From JBGSTR01 sp963707135 (GTDB taxonomy: Bacteria > Pseudomonadota > Gammaproteobacteria > Chromatiales > Chromatiaceae): DNA of 64,000 bases. Positions 43,480 to 52,680 of the stretch are shown in pieces. Position numbers and translations under genes: made by a program. Each line of letters opens with the position of its first letter. The stretch's first letter is position 1. The stretch covers positions 39,284-103,283 of the forward strand of contig CAVPOY010000029.1 in NCBI GenBank assembly GCA_963707135.1, in the 5' to 3' direction. The notes beneath the pieces were generated by a model. It saw nothing but the letters and a program-made list of their open reading frames with translations. It did not search any database and was not told where the DNA came from.

Positions 43480-43792
43480 GGACTTTCCTCCGTCTTAGCG
43501 GAATGGCTTTGCGAACGACTCGGCGACGGGCGGGCGCGGCAATGCGTCGTAGGGGTACCAGGTCGTTCGGGTGGTTCGGAGCGATCGAACCTCCGAATAT
43601 CGGAACTCGCTAAGGTACCTGCGAAAGCCAATTACCGCCAGTTCAAGGCGGTCCGAAAACCATCGTAGTTTTTGATAATTTGATAGACGTGGGTTATGTC
43701 GGTCATCGGGCCGGCCGATGGTCGCGGGCGTGGGTACCGCCCGATCTCAGTGACCGCCGTTTTCTGCTCGCGCGTGCGAGCAAAAAATGTAA
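43480..43792. promoter_or_regulatory. Upstream region of the qmoAB-hdrCB operon
   Basis: The 313-bp spacer before qmoA must carry its promoter. An AT-rich part lies at 43665-43700 (TAGTTTTTGATAATTTGATA). A small hairpin ACCGCC-AGTTCAA-GGCGGT lies at about 43635-43653. No specific regulator site was recognised. Confidence 0.4.
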
Positions 43793-43821
43793 GGAACCGG
43801 AAAACCGCATTTTCCGGTTCC
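43793..43821 (-). terminator. Rho-independent terminator after the cyclophilin gene
   Basis: A perfect 12-bp stem GGAACCGGAAAA/TTTTCCGGTTCC with a 5-base loop is followed on the minus strand by TTACATTTTTTG. It insulates the cyclophilin transcript from the qmo operon. Confidence 0.88.
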
Positions 43822-43860
43822 GCGCTGATCCTTGCCGGGACGGCAAGCAATCGGCTTCTA

Positions 43861-44433
43861 TCAGAGCTGACGGCAGTCGGCGAACATGACCTCGGAGCGG
43901 GTTGCGCCGCTGCGCGACCCTTCGGCCTCCATCTTGCTGATCACGTCCATCCCGTCCACTACCTTGCCGAAGACGACGTGCTTCCCGTCCAGCCAGGGTG
44001 TCGCCGCCACGGTGATGAAGAACTGCGACCCGTTGGTGTTGGGGCCCGCATTGGCCATGGATAGGGTGCCGGCCTCCGTGTGCTTGAGCTCGAAATTCTC
44101 GTCGTCGAACTTGCCGCCGTAGATGGACTCGCCGCCGGTTCCGTTGCCGCGGGTGAAATCGCCGCCTTGGATCATGAAGCCCGGGATGATCCGGTGGAAC
44201 GGGCTGCCCTTGAAGTGCAGGGGCTTGCCGCTCTCGCCGGTTCCCTTCTCGCCGGTGCACAGGGCGCGGAAGTTCTCGGCGGTTTTGGGGGCAACGTCCG
44301 CGAACAACTCGACGGTGACCGTGCCGGCCGGCTCACCGCCGATGGTCACGTCCATCGCGACCCGGGGGTTGGCCGCGAACGCGCTCGTGGGCAGGGTTGC
44401 GATCAGGGCGCTAGCGATAAGGGTGTGCTTCAT
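43861..44433 (-). CDS. Exported cyclophilin-type peptidyl-prolyl isomerase
   Basis: The 190-residue protein has a signal peptide (MKHTLIASALIATLPTSAFA). A full cyclophilin domain follows, with FHRIIPGFMIQGGDFT, SMANAGPNTNGSQFFIT and WLDGKHVVFGKVVDGMDV. The active-site Arg, Phe, Gln and Trp are present. The GKPLHFKGSPFHR insertion and overall pattern resemble eukaryotic cyclophilin A more than the short bacterial PpiA/PpiB. It should help fold proteins in the periplasm. Confidence 0.94.
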   Translation of the reverse strand: MKHTLIASALIATLPTSAFAANPRVAMDVTIGGEPAGTVTVELFADVAPKTAENFRALCTGEKGTGESGKPLHFKGSPFHRIIPGFMIQGGDFTRGNGTGGESIYGGKFDDENFELKHTEAGTLSMANAGPNTNGSQFFITVAATPWLDGKHVVFGKVVDGMDVISKMEAEGSRSGATRSEVMFADCRQL

Positions 44434-44514
44434 TCTCGTGACTCCTCCGTTGGGATTGATGGATTCGGTGGATGTTACCGGTGCGGGTTATGCGGCGGGG
44501 CACCTGCCAGCCTT

Positions 44515-45180
44515 TCAGGGCGTCTCATCGCGGGCGGTGATCTCGCAGTCCGAGCCTTTCAGGTCTGCCGGTGGTGGGAACTGCTTCACCAGACCGTCCG
44601 GCAACTCCCCGCGTCCGGCCTGATAGAGTGCGCCGGACTCCAGCATGATGGTCACCATGACCGTCAGCAGCAGCGGGACCACGGCGATTCGCGCCCAGAC
44701 GGCCGATCTCATGTCCTGGGATTCCAGCTTACGCCGCTCCATCTGCTGCATCGCCGGAGCAAGCCCCTTGATATGTTCCTCGATCCGCGCCTCGTCGCTG
44801 CCGCCGGCGAAGAGCGGGATGCTCAGGATGGCGCCGCAGACGAGGTAGGCGCCAAGCAACAGCCGATAGCGGGACGCGGCGAGCTTCCAATGGGCCGCGA
44901 CGAACCAGGGCGCGTTCTTCTCTGCCCGCGACGCCCGCAACCAGGTGAGCCCTATGACGACCAGAGACAGGACCAGGGGCACGGCCATCGCGGCCCACCG
45001 GTGGGTGCCGATCAATGAGTCCGGACGGGCCATGGAGCCGGCGAGCAGCACCACACCGATCAGTAGGTTGAATAGCAACAGGTTGACCATCGCCAACTCG
45101 TGAGGGCCCTTGGCTCTGGCGCGCGAGGGCTGGTCGACCGGGAAAAACATTGGGTGCCGCTGCCGCGTTGGTTGGGTCAA
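44515..45180 (-). CDS. Four-helix membrane protein, function unknown
   Basis: The 221-residue protein has hydrophobic segments at about 31-50 (VNLLLFNLLIGVVLLAGSMA), 67-81, 105-125 and 165-182, with a hydrophilic C-terminus (KQFPPPADLKGSDCEITARD). No known domain was recognised. The predicted loop between helices three and four is charged (EARIEEHIKGLAPAMQQMERRK). It lies upstream of the cyclophilin gene in the same direction with an 81-bp gap. The first residues may start at an internal ATG (MFFPVDQ). Confidence 0.65.
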   Translation of the reverse strand: MTQPTRQRHPMFFPVDQPSRARAKGPHELAMVNLLLFNLLIGVVLLAGSMARPDSLIGTHRWAAMAVPLVLSLVVIGLTWLRASRAEKNAPWFVAAHWKLAASRYRLLLGAYLVCGAILSIPLFAGGSDEARIEEHIKGLAPAMQQMERRKLESQDMRSAVWARIAVVPLLLTVMVTIMLESGALYQAGRGELPDGLVKQFPPPADLKGSDCEITARDETP

Positions 45181-45303
45181 CGGTGAAGTATCCGGGAATT
45201 GTCGGCGTTGTCACTGCGTAAAGGCAATCGCGGTCCGGCTCGTGCGGGCGCGTCGGCCTGTGCGATCATGTGGGTCTTGCCGACAACTACAGACGAGACC
45301 GAG

Positions 45304-45726
45304 ATGCCGCTTCCAGAGCTGACGACCTACCCGGAGAACAGCACCGAGGCCATGCTTCGGGTGCTGGCGCTGTTCATTATCAGCGACGGGGAGGTCGCCG
45401 ACGCGGAGATCGACATACTGGGCGAGCTCGGTGTTCTCGAGGCACTCGACGCGAGCTGGGACCGCTTCGCCGGCGTGCTCGATACCTATTGTGACGACCT
45501 GATCGCCCATGCCGGCACCTCCCGATATGTAGGCGTCGCCGATCGCGATTGGGTCGACGCGGTGCTGGCGGGCGTCACCGATCCCGAACGGCAGCGGATA
45601 CTGGCCTCGACGCTGTTGCTGGTGGCGCGCTCAGACGGCTACTTCGCCGACGCCGAGCTCGCGGTCTTCCAGCAGATCCTGAATCGCTGGGGGCTCGACA
45701 TCGACGAGCTGGTGCCGGAGAACTGA
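45304..45726 (+). CDS. TerB-like protein
   Basis: The 140-residue acidic protein has two helical halves with the TerB-type pattern AMLRVLALFIISDGEVADAEIDIL and ASTLLLVARSDGYFADAELAVFQQIL. In TerB proteins such acidic positions bind metal ions, and the fold is linked to tellurite-resistance and stress systems. No other ter genes are nearby. The ATG at 45304 gives the usual family length. Confidence 0.75.
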   Translation: MPLPELTTYPENSTEAMLRVLALFIISDGEVADAEIDILGELGVLEALDASWDRFAGVLDTYCDDLIAHAGTSRYVGVADRDWVDAVLAGVTDPERQRILASTLLLVARSDGYFADAELAVFQQILNRWGLDIDELVPEN

Positions 45727-45826
45727 TCCACTGCAGACCAACGGCGTACGCTAAGCCGAGCCGGACCCCGGCGACGAGCGGTTATACTCGCCGGTCATAG
45801 TCGTCGCCAGCCTCACGGAGCGCCCG

Positions 45827-47329
<1,503 letters not shown>

Positions 47330-47391
47330 AAATCGGTCCCGGCCGCTGAAGCAGGTCATGATCACCGGCCGACACCGCGAGAGGTAGCCGA

Positions 47392-47790
47392 GTGGACGGT
47401 TTCGCCTACACGCTCGAGCTCGCGGTCCGCGACTACGAGTGCGACATGCAGGGCATCGTCAACAACGCCGTCTACCAGAACTATCTGGAGCACGCCCGTC
47501 ACCAGTACCTGAAGGGGATCGGCGTCGACGTAGTCGACTTCGCGCGCCGCGGGATCCGTTTGGTCGTGGTCCGCGCCGAGCTGGACTACCGGCACCCCCT
47601 GACCAGCGGCGACCGATTCGCCGTGCGGCTCAACCTGGTCCGCGTCTCGCGGATCCGTTACGCCTTTCTGCAGGAGATCGTCCGGCTGCCCGATGGCCGG
47701 CCGATTCTCGAGGCCCGGATCCTGGGGGCGGCGTTGAACGACCGCGGCCGGCCGACAATGCCGGCGGAGCTGGAGTCCCTGCTGGCCTAG
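47392..47790 (+). CDS. Acyl-CoA thioesterase, hotdog fold
   Basis: The 132-residue protein has the 4-hydroxybenzoyl-CoA thioesterase-like motif YECDMQGIVNNAVYQNYLEHARHQYL, followed by VVVRAELDYRHPLTSGD. In this family an Asp at the helix start is catalytic; here the stretch reads DMQGIVNN. The substrate cannot be told from sequence. The GTG start is 60 bp after the ATPase gene and the length is typical. Confidence 0.88.
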   Translation: MDGFAYTLELAVRDYECDMQGIVNNAVYQNYLEHARHQYLKGIGVDVVDFARRGIRLVVVRAELDYRHPLTSGDRFAVRLNLVRVSRIRYAFLQEIVRLPDGRPILEARILGAALNDRGRPTMPAELESLLA

Positions 47791-47959
47791 CCCGGCTTGC
47801 CCCTCAGCCGCCAGGCCCCAAATTTCAGGCGACCCGCGCAATCTCGAGAGCACGCGCCGCTGGCGCACCCACGTCCACCTCGGCAGAGCCGCGTGCTCAG
47901 GCTCGGAGGCGGTAGAGGTGTCACCAAGGGTCACCCACCAGGCAACCAGGAGATGTCCA

Positions 47960-48778
47960 GTGCAGCATGAGCTGAGAGTCCTCAGGCCCGAGGAGTACTA
48001 CATCGAGGACGAGCCCTACTACGAGCCAATCGGCGACGAGATAACCGTGTTCGAGGCGGCCTACACCAATCGTCTGCCGGTCCTGCTCAAGGGGCCGACC
48101 GGCTGCGGCAAGACTCGTTTCATGGAGTACATGGCCTGGCGGCTCAAGCGCCCGCTCATCACCGTATCCTGCCACGACGACCTCACCTCCTCCGATCTGG
48201 TCGGGCGCTTCCTGGTGAAGGGCGGCGAGACCATCTGGGTCGACGGGCCGCTGGCGAGGGCCGTGCGCGCTGGCGGCATCTGTTATCTGGACGAGATCGT
48301 CGAGGCGCGCAAGGACACCACGGTCGTGATCCACCCGTTGGCGGACGACCGGCGCGTGCTGCCGATGGAGAAGGTCGGAGAGCTGTTGGAGGCGCCCGAC
48401 AGCTTCTGTCTTGCGATCTCCTACAACCCCGGCTATCAGAGCGTTTTGAAGGATCTCAAGCAGTCGACCCGGCAGCGCTTCGTGGCCTTGGAGTTCGATT
48501 ACCCCGCCTCGGCGCTGGAGCAGCGGATCGTCGAGGCCGAGTCCGGGATCGACGATGGCCGGGCCCGTCAGCTGGTCAAGTTCGCCCACATGACGCGCAA
48601 CCTGAAGGGGCAGGGGCTCGACGAGGGCGCATCGACTCGGCTGCTGGTCCACGCCGCCAAGCTGATGGTCGCCGGGGTGACTCCGGTCGTCGCCTGCAGG
48701 AGCGCGGTGGCCCAGGCGCTGACCGACGACGCCGATATGCTCTCCGCCATCAATGAGCTCAGCGCGTCTCTGTTCTGA
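47960..48778 (+). CDS. cbbQ: CbbQ/NirQ/NorQ-family AAA+ ATPase
   Basis: The 272-residue MoxR-type AAA+ protein has Walker A GPTGCGKT (45-52), GGICYLDEIVEARKDT as Walker B and SYNPGYQSVLKDLKQSTRQRF as sensor region. The GTG start at 47960 after CCAGGAGA gives the normal length. With the VWA protein CbbO this ATPase remodels a target enzyme: Rubisco in CbbQ/O systems, nitric oxide reductase in NorQ/D. No Rubisco or nor genes are in the window. CbbQ is favoured because of the CbbO-like partner, but the target is an inference. Confidence 0.88.
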   Translation: MQHELRVLRPEEYYIEDEPYYEPIGDEITVFEAAYTNRLPVLLKGPTGCGKTRFMEYMAWRLKRPLITVSCHDDLTSSDLVGRFLVKGGETIWVDGPLARAVRAGGICYLDEIVEARKDTTVVIHPLADDRRVLPMEKVGELLEAPDSFCLAISYNPGYQSVLKDLKQSTRQRFVALEFDYPASALEQRIVEAESGIDDGRARQLVKFAHMTRNLKGQGLDEGASTRLLVHAAKLMVAGVTPVVACRSAVAQALTDDADMLSAINELSASLF

Positions 48779-48841
48779 TTCCCGCTCCAGTCCCGGTCTT
48801 GATCCGAGCTGGGAGCCGGGTCCCGGGCTGGTACCGCGGCC

Positions 48842-50998
48842 ATGACTGACCGCCGAGCGCAGTCGGCGCGGGCCCCGCTGGACGCGCATTCGCTGGAGGA
48901 GCGGATGGACGTCTTCCTCGACCCCGCCCTGTCGTCCCGGCGGACCGCGGCCGCGCCGGCACTGGATCTCTCGGCGTTCGATCGGGCCGAGCAGGACTTC
49001 GTGCTCCACTGGGGTACCGTGATCGCCCGCGACAACGCGGAGCTGGCCTACCAGTTCACGGCCTTTGCGCCGGAGGCCCTGCGCCTGATGGACCAGGCCG
49101 CCGTCGAGTCCTGGCTGCTGTACGCGATGGACCTCTACGACAAGAAGGGCCAGATGCCGGCGATCCGGGCCTTTCAGGAGGTCGCGGACTTCGCGGCAAA
49201 TACGCGGGAGCGGCTGGCCGGCGTCGCGCTGGAGGACTGTGCCGGTGTCCTGGAGCGCTTCATCTGCGGGCTCAACGGGCGGCCGCTGAAGATCGCGGCC
49301 GGCGAGCGGTGCTTCACCGACACCGAAAGCGTCTTCCTGCCGGCGGTTCTGGGTCGCATGGCGGACAAGGACGCCAACTTCAGGCTGTACAAGGCCATGG
49401 CGGTACACCAGTGGGCGCAGAATTGGTACGGGACCTGGCGCGCCGGTGTCGTGCTCGATGCGGTTTCTTCCGGTCGACTGGCGGGGTCGGACCTGGAGCT
49501 GTTCCACGCCCTGGAGACGGCGCGGCTCGACGCCCGAATCGCCCGCGATTTCCCCGGCCTTCACCGGGACATGGCCGCGCTGCGACGGGAGCTGGATGCG
49601 GATGAAACACTCCCGCTGGAGCTGACCCGCCCCCTTGGTGCCGTCGGGGCCGGGGTGCGCGACAGCCTAGGGCTGGCCGGGGACCTGTCCGGGACGGCGG
49701 CCACCCCGTGCTGCTATCGCGGCGAGCTCCAGCCCGAGGCGGTGAGGGCACGGCTCGCCGTCCGCGCGGAGCTGGAGCGGGACAGGTTCCGGGTCGCGCT
49801 CGCCCGGCTGGTGGAGGAGCGGGACGGCCGCCCCCCCGGCGAGGACCGGCCGGAGGCCGAGATGCTCCCGGAGACCCGGGACCGGATCGCCACCCGCCCC
49901 AGGGAGGATCCGGAAAGCCCCAACGGCTTCAGCTACCAGTTGTTCCTCGACGGTCTCCCGGTTGCGCCGCCCGAGGATATGGTTTCGACGATGGAGAGCA
50001 TCATCCAGGACCACGGCGAGATTCCGCCCGATTTCCTGGTGGCCGCCGGTCCGGGGCTCTACCGGCGCCGATCGCTCGGCGGCAGGGACCCGGACTCCGT
50101 CTGGGCGGGGACCTATCATGAGGAGGGCGCGTTCATCTACGACGAGTGGGACCATAGCCGCCAGCACCACCGCAAGGGCTGGTGCGTGCTGCGCGAGCAC
50201 GCGGTCGAGCCGGTCGGTTCGGGGTTCTACGGCCGGACATTGCGCAAGTACGGTGGCCTGGTCAAGTCCATACGCCGGACCTTCGAGGTGCTTCGGGGAG
50301 AGGACAGGATCCTGAAGCGGCAGCCCGACGGCGAGGACGTCGACATCGACGCCATCGTCGACGCTTACGCCGACACGCACGCCGGCCTCGAGATGTCGGA
50401 TCGGCTGTTCACCCGGCTGCACAAGGACGAGCGGAACATCGCCGTTATGCTGATGGTGGACATGTCGGGCTCCACCAAGGGTTGGATCAACGATGCCGAG
50501 CGCGAGGCCGTTATCCTGCTCTCGGAGTCACTCGATACCCTCGGAGATCGGTTCGCGATCTACGGATTTTCCGGCTGGACCCGCAAGCGCTGCGAGGCCT
50601 ACCCGATCAAGGGTTTCGATCAGCCCTACGACGAGGCCGTCAAGGCCCGGATCTGCGGCATCGGACCTCGCGACTATACCCGTATGGGCGCGGCCATCCG
50701 CCACCTCGCCCGGTTGCTGCGCGAGCAGGAGGCGCGGACCAAGCTCCTGATCACGCTCTCCGACGGCAAGCCGGACGACTACGACCACCAGTATCGGGGG
50801 GAGTACGGGATCGAGGATACCCGCCAGGCCCTGTTCGAGGCCCGCCTGGACGGGATTCATCCCTTCTGCATCACTATCGACGAGGCGGGCGCCGACTACC
50901 TGCCCCATATGTACGGGGCGGCCAACTACACCGTCATCTCCGATGTCGCCAAGCTGCCACTGAAGGTGTCGGACATCTACCGCAAGCTGACCTCGTGA
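48842..50998 (+). CDS. cbbO: CbbO-type von Willebrand factor A domain protein
   Basis: The 718-residue protein ends with a VWA domain whose MIDAS motif is MVDMSGSTKG (about 538-547). The supporting Thr is probably in RDYTRMGAAIRH and the Asp in LSDGKPDDYDHQY. The long N-terminal region (about 1-400) is helical and holds the target- and ATPase-binding parts in this family. It is 63 bp after cbbQ and surely co-transcribed. NorD has a similar layout, so the name depends on which target enzyme the genome encodes. Confidence 0.88.
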   Translation: MTDRRAQSARAPLDAHSLEERMDVFLDPALSSRRTAAAPALDLSAFDRAEQDFVLHWGTVIARDNAELAYQFTAFAPEALRLMDQAAVESWLLYAMDLYDKKGQMPAIRAFQEVADFAANTRERLAGVALEDCAGVLERFICGLNGRPLKIAAGERCFTDTESVFLPAVLGRMADKDANFRLYKAMAVHQWAQNWYGTWRAGVVLDAVSSGRLAGSDLELFHALETARLDARIARDFPGLHRDMAALRRELDADETLPLELTRPLGAVGAGVRDSLGLAGDLSGTAATPCCYRGELQPEAVRARLAVRAELERDRFRVALARLVEERDGRPPGEDRPEAEMLPETRDRIATRPREDPESPNGFSYQLFLDGLPVAPPEDMVSTMESIIQDHGEIPPDFLVAAGPGLYRRRSLGGRDPDSVWAGTYHEEGAFIYDEWDHSRQHHRKGWCVLREHAVEPVGSGFYGRTLRKYGGLVKSIRRTFEVLRGEDRILKRQPDGEDVDIDAIVDAYADTHAGLEMSDRLFTRLHKDERNIAVMLMVDMSGSTKGWINDAEREAVILLSESLDTLGDRFAIYGFSGWTRKRCEAYPIKGFDQPYDEAVKARICGIGPRDYTRMGAAIRHLARLLREQEARTKLLITLSDGKPDDYDHQYRGEYGIEDTRQALFEARLDGIHPFCITIDEAGADYLPHMYGAANYTVISDVAKLPLKVSDIYRKLTS

Positions 50999-51125
50999 CC
51001 GGGGCGGGTTGGCCGGGGTAGAGTCGTCCGGACCCGGCGCGCGCCCGACTTGCTTTTCAAACCAGCCATTGGCACCCTCGCTGCTCGCCGGTTGCCCGGC
51101 TACTACTATCACAACGGAGGATCTG

Positions 51126-51842
51126 ATGAAGTTACCCATCGGTTTGTCTCTCGCTGCCCTGCTAACGGGTGCGGCGAGCGTCTACGCCCAGCCCTACGGC
51201 TTCCCCCCGCAGCCGATGCCGCTGGGCCCCGTCCCCGGGATACAGGCCGCGCCGATGCCCGGTCCGGGGCCCATTCGACCCGGGTACGCGGGGCCGGGGG
51301 GGCCGGACGCGGAGCAGGCCATGAAGGCCCAGATGGCGGCGGACCCGATGCTGCAGGCCAGCAACGTGCTGAAGGAGGGGATCGACAAGCTCATGGCGTA
51401 CCTCGGGCAGGAGGAGTCGCCGAACAAGCTGCAGGTGGCAGCCTTCCTGGATCGGGACATTGCCCCCTACTTCGACTTTCCTTACATGGCTCAATGGGTT
51501 GCGGGTCCTGCCTACGCGGGAATGAGCGACGATGAGAGGAGCGCGCTGGCGGCACGCCTGGAGTCGAGCTTCCTGTCGGCGCTGACTGGTTACATGGCCG
51601 ACTACAAGGGTCAGGGGGTCCGACTACTCCGGCCGAAGATGGGGCCGCGTGGCTCGGTCGACGTAAACGTCGCCATCCTGCGTCCGGGCTCCTACCCGTC
51701 GAAGATGAAGTTCCGGATGTACAAGTCCGAGGACGGCTGGAAGGTCTACGACGTGGTCGCGAACAGCCGCAGCGCCGCGGCCTACTATCGCGTAAGGTTC
51801 CAGCGTTCCGCGGCCCACCAGGGTCCCGCCTATCGGCGCTGA
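51126..51842 (+). CDS. MlaC/Ttg2D-like periplasmic protein with proline-rich N-terminus
   Basis: The 238-residue protein has a signal peptide (MKLPIGLSLAALLTGAASVYA) and then a Pro/Gly/Met-rich segment (about 22-65, PYGFPPQPMPLGP...). A domain related to the Ttg2D/MlaC phospholipid-carrier family follows: IAPYFDFPYMAQWVAG, MSDDERSALAARLESSFLSALTGYMADYKGQGVRLLRPK, and the ending YDVVANSRSAAAYYRVRF. It is not beside mlaFED genes. A lipid-carrier role is inferred. A CGGAGGA site precedes the ATG. Confidence 0.75.
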   Translation: MKLPIGLSLAALLTGAASVYAQPYGFPPQPMPLGPVPGIQAAPMPGPGPIRPGYAGPGGPDAEQAMKAQMAADPMLQASNVLKEGIDKLMAYLGQEESPNKLQVAAFLDRDIAPYFDFPYMAQWVAGPAYAGMSDDERSALAARLESSFLSALTGYMADYKGQGVRLLRPKMGPRGSVDVNVAILRPGSYPSKMKFRMYKSEDGWKVYDVVANSRSAAAYYRVRFQRSAAHQGPAYRR

Positions 51843-52097
51843 TCCCGGCCGCGGGTTCCCGGATGCTCGGTCCGCCCCAGGGAGGGGGCGCATTCGCAAT
51901 GGCTTCCCGCCTCGATTCTTGTGCTTGCCGCCGCGGGCCCTGATCTATGGCCCTGTGAGCAACGGCCACCCAGCATTTCGCAGAACCTACCGGCGGATCG
52001 GTATCCGTCCTCCCGTTGACAGGACCCGCCGAAGCGGTCGCTTTGGCGGCTTCGCTCGGGCTCGACCGGCGCGCGGCCGGCGGCCGGGCGGAGCCGC
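51843..52097. other. Spacer before the aspartic protease gene
   Basis: The 255-bp gap has no recognisable coding frame. A TTGACA at about 52016-52021 could be a -35 box for the downstream gene. A CCGAAGCGG...CCGCTTTGG-like stem lies just after it. Confidence 0.35.
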
Positions 52098-52640
52098 ATG
52101 AGCGAGCCCCTGCCAAGCGCCGACGACACGCCGTCCAGGCTGGGCCGGGTGATGTTGTTCGCCGCCTGGGCGGTCGGGCTCGCGCTGCTGGTCATGCTGT
52201 TCAACGGCGCGCTCGAGCGGCAGCAGAACCCGAACCCGGACCCGATCGCTACCCGGGACGATGCGGGTGTCCCCCAGGTGGTCCTGCGACGCAATCGTGC
52301 GGGCCACTATGTCTCCGGAGGGCGGATAAATGGCGAGCCGGTGGTGTTCCTGCTGGACACCGGCGCGACCGATGTCGCCCTGCCGCTGCCCCTGGCCCGG
52401 CGTCTCGGCCTGCGGCTGCGGCCCGGGGCATTGAGCAAGACCGCAAACGGCACCGTGCAGACCTGGAGCGCCCGTCTGGACAGCGTCGATCTGGGCGGGC
52501 TCGTCGCCCGCGACGTGCGTGCCGCGGTGCTTCCGGACATGCCGGGGGACGAGGTATTGCTGGGCATGAGCTTTTTGAAGCGGCTCGAGCTCATCCAGCG
52601 CGGTGACACTCTGACGCTCAGGCCCCACCGCGGCGGCTGA
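52098..52640 (+). CDS. Membrane-anchored retropepsin-like aspartic protease
   Basis: The 180-residue protein has one N-terminal membrane helix (MLFAAWAVGLALLVMLFNGA, about 19-38). A retropepsin-like domain follows with GHYVSGGRINGEPVVFLLDTGATDVALPLPLA, in which DTGA is the catalytic triad. GDEVLLGMSFLKRLELIQRGDTLTL is the closing flap of this TIGR02281-type family. Such proteins act as dimers in the periplasm; the substrate is unknown. It converges with the gamma-glutamyltransferase gene 40 bp away. Confidence 0.88.
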   Translation: MSEPLPSADDTPSRLGRVMLFAAWAVGLALLVMLFNGALERQQNPNPDPIATRDDAGVPQVVLRRNRAGHYVSGGRINGEPVVFLLDTGATDVALPLPLARRLGLRLRPGALSKTANGTVQTWSARLDSVDLGGLVARDVRAAVLPDMPGDEVLLGMSFLKRLELIQRGDTLTLRPHRGG

Positions 52641-52680
52641 TTGCTCCCGGCAACGCCGTCTTGTATCCGCGCTCCGCGGT

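Noticed and set aside
41200..43668. Very long open frame on the plus strand opposite qmoA/qmoB
   Set aside because: It is antisense to two clearly homologous genes, has Arg/Gly/His/Val-rich shadow composition and no recognisable domain. High GC at third positions keeps such frames open.
47960..50998. A Calvin-cycle operon around cbbQ/cbbO
   Set aside because: No Rubisco, phosphoribulokinase or cbbR gene occurs within the window.
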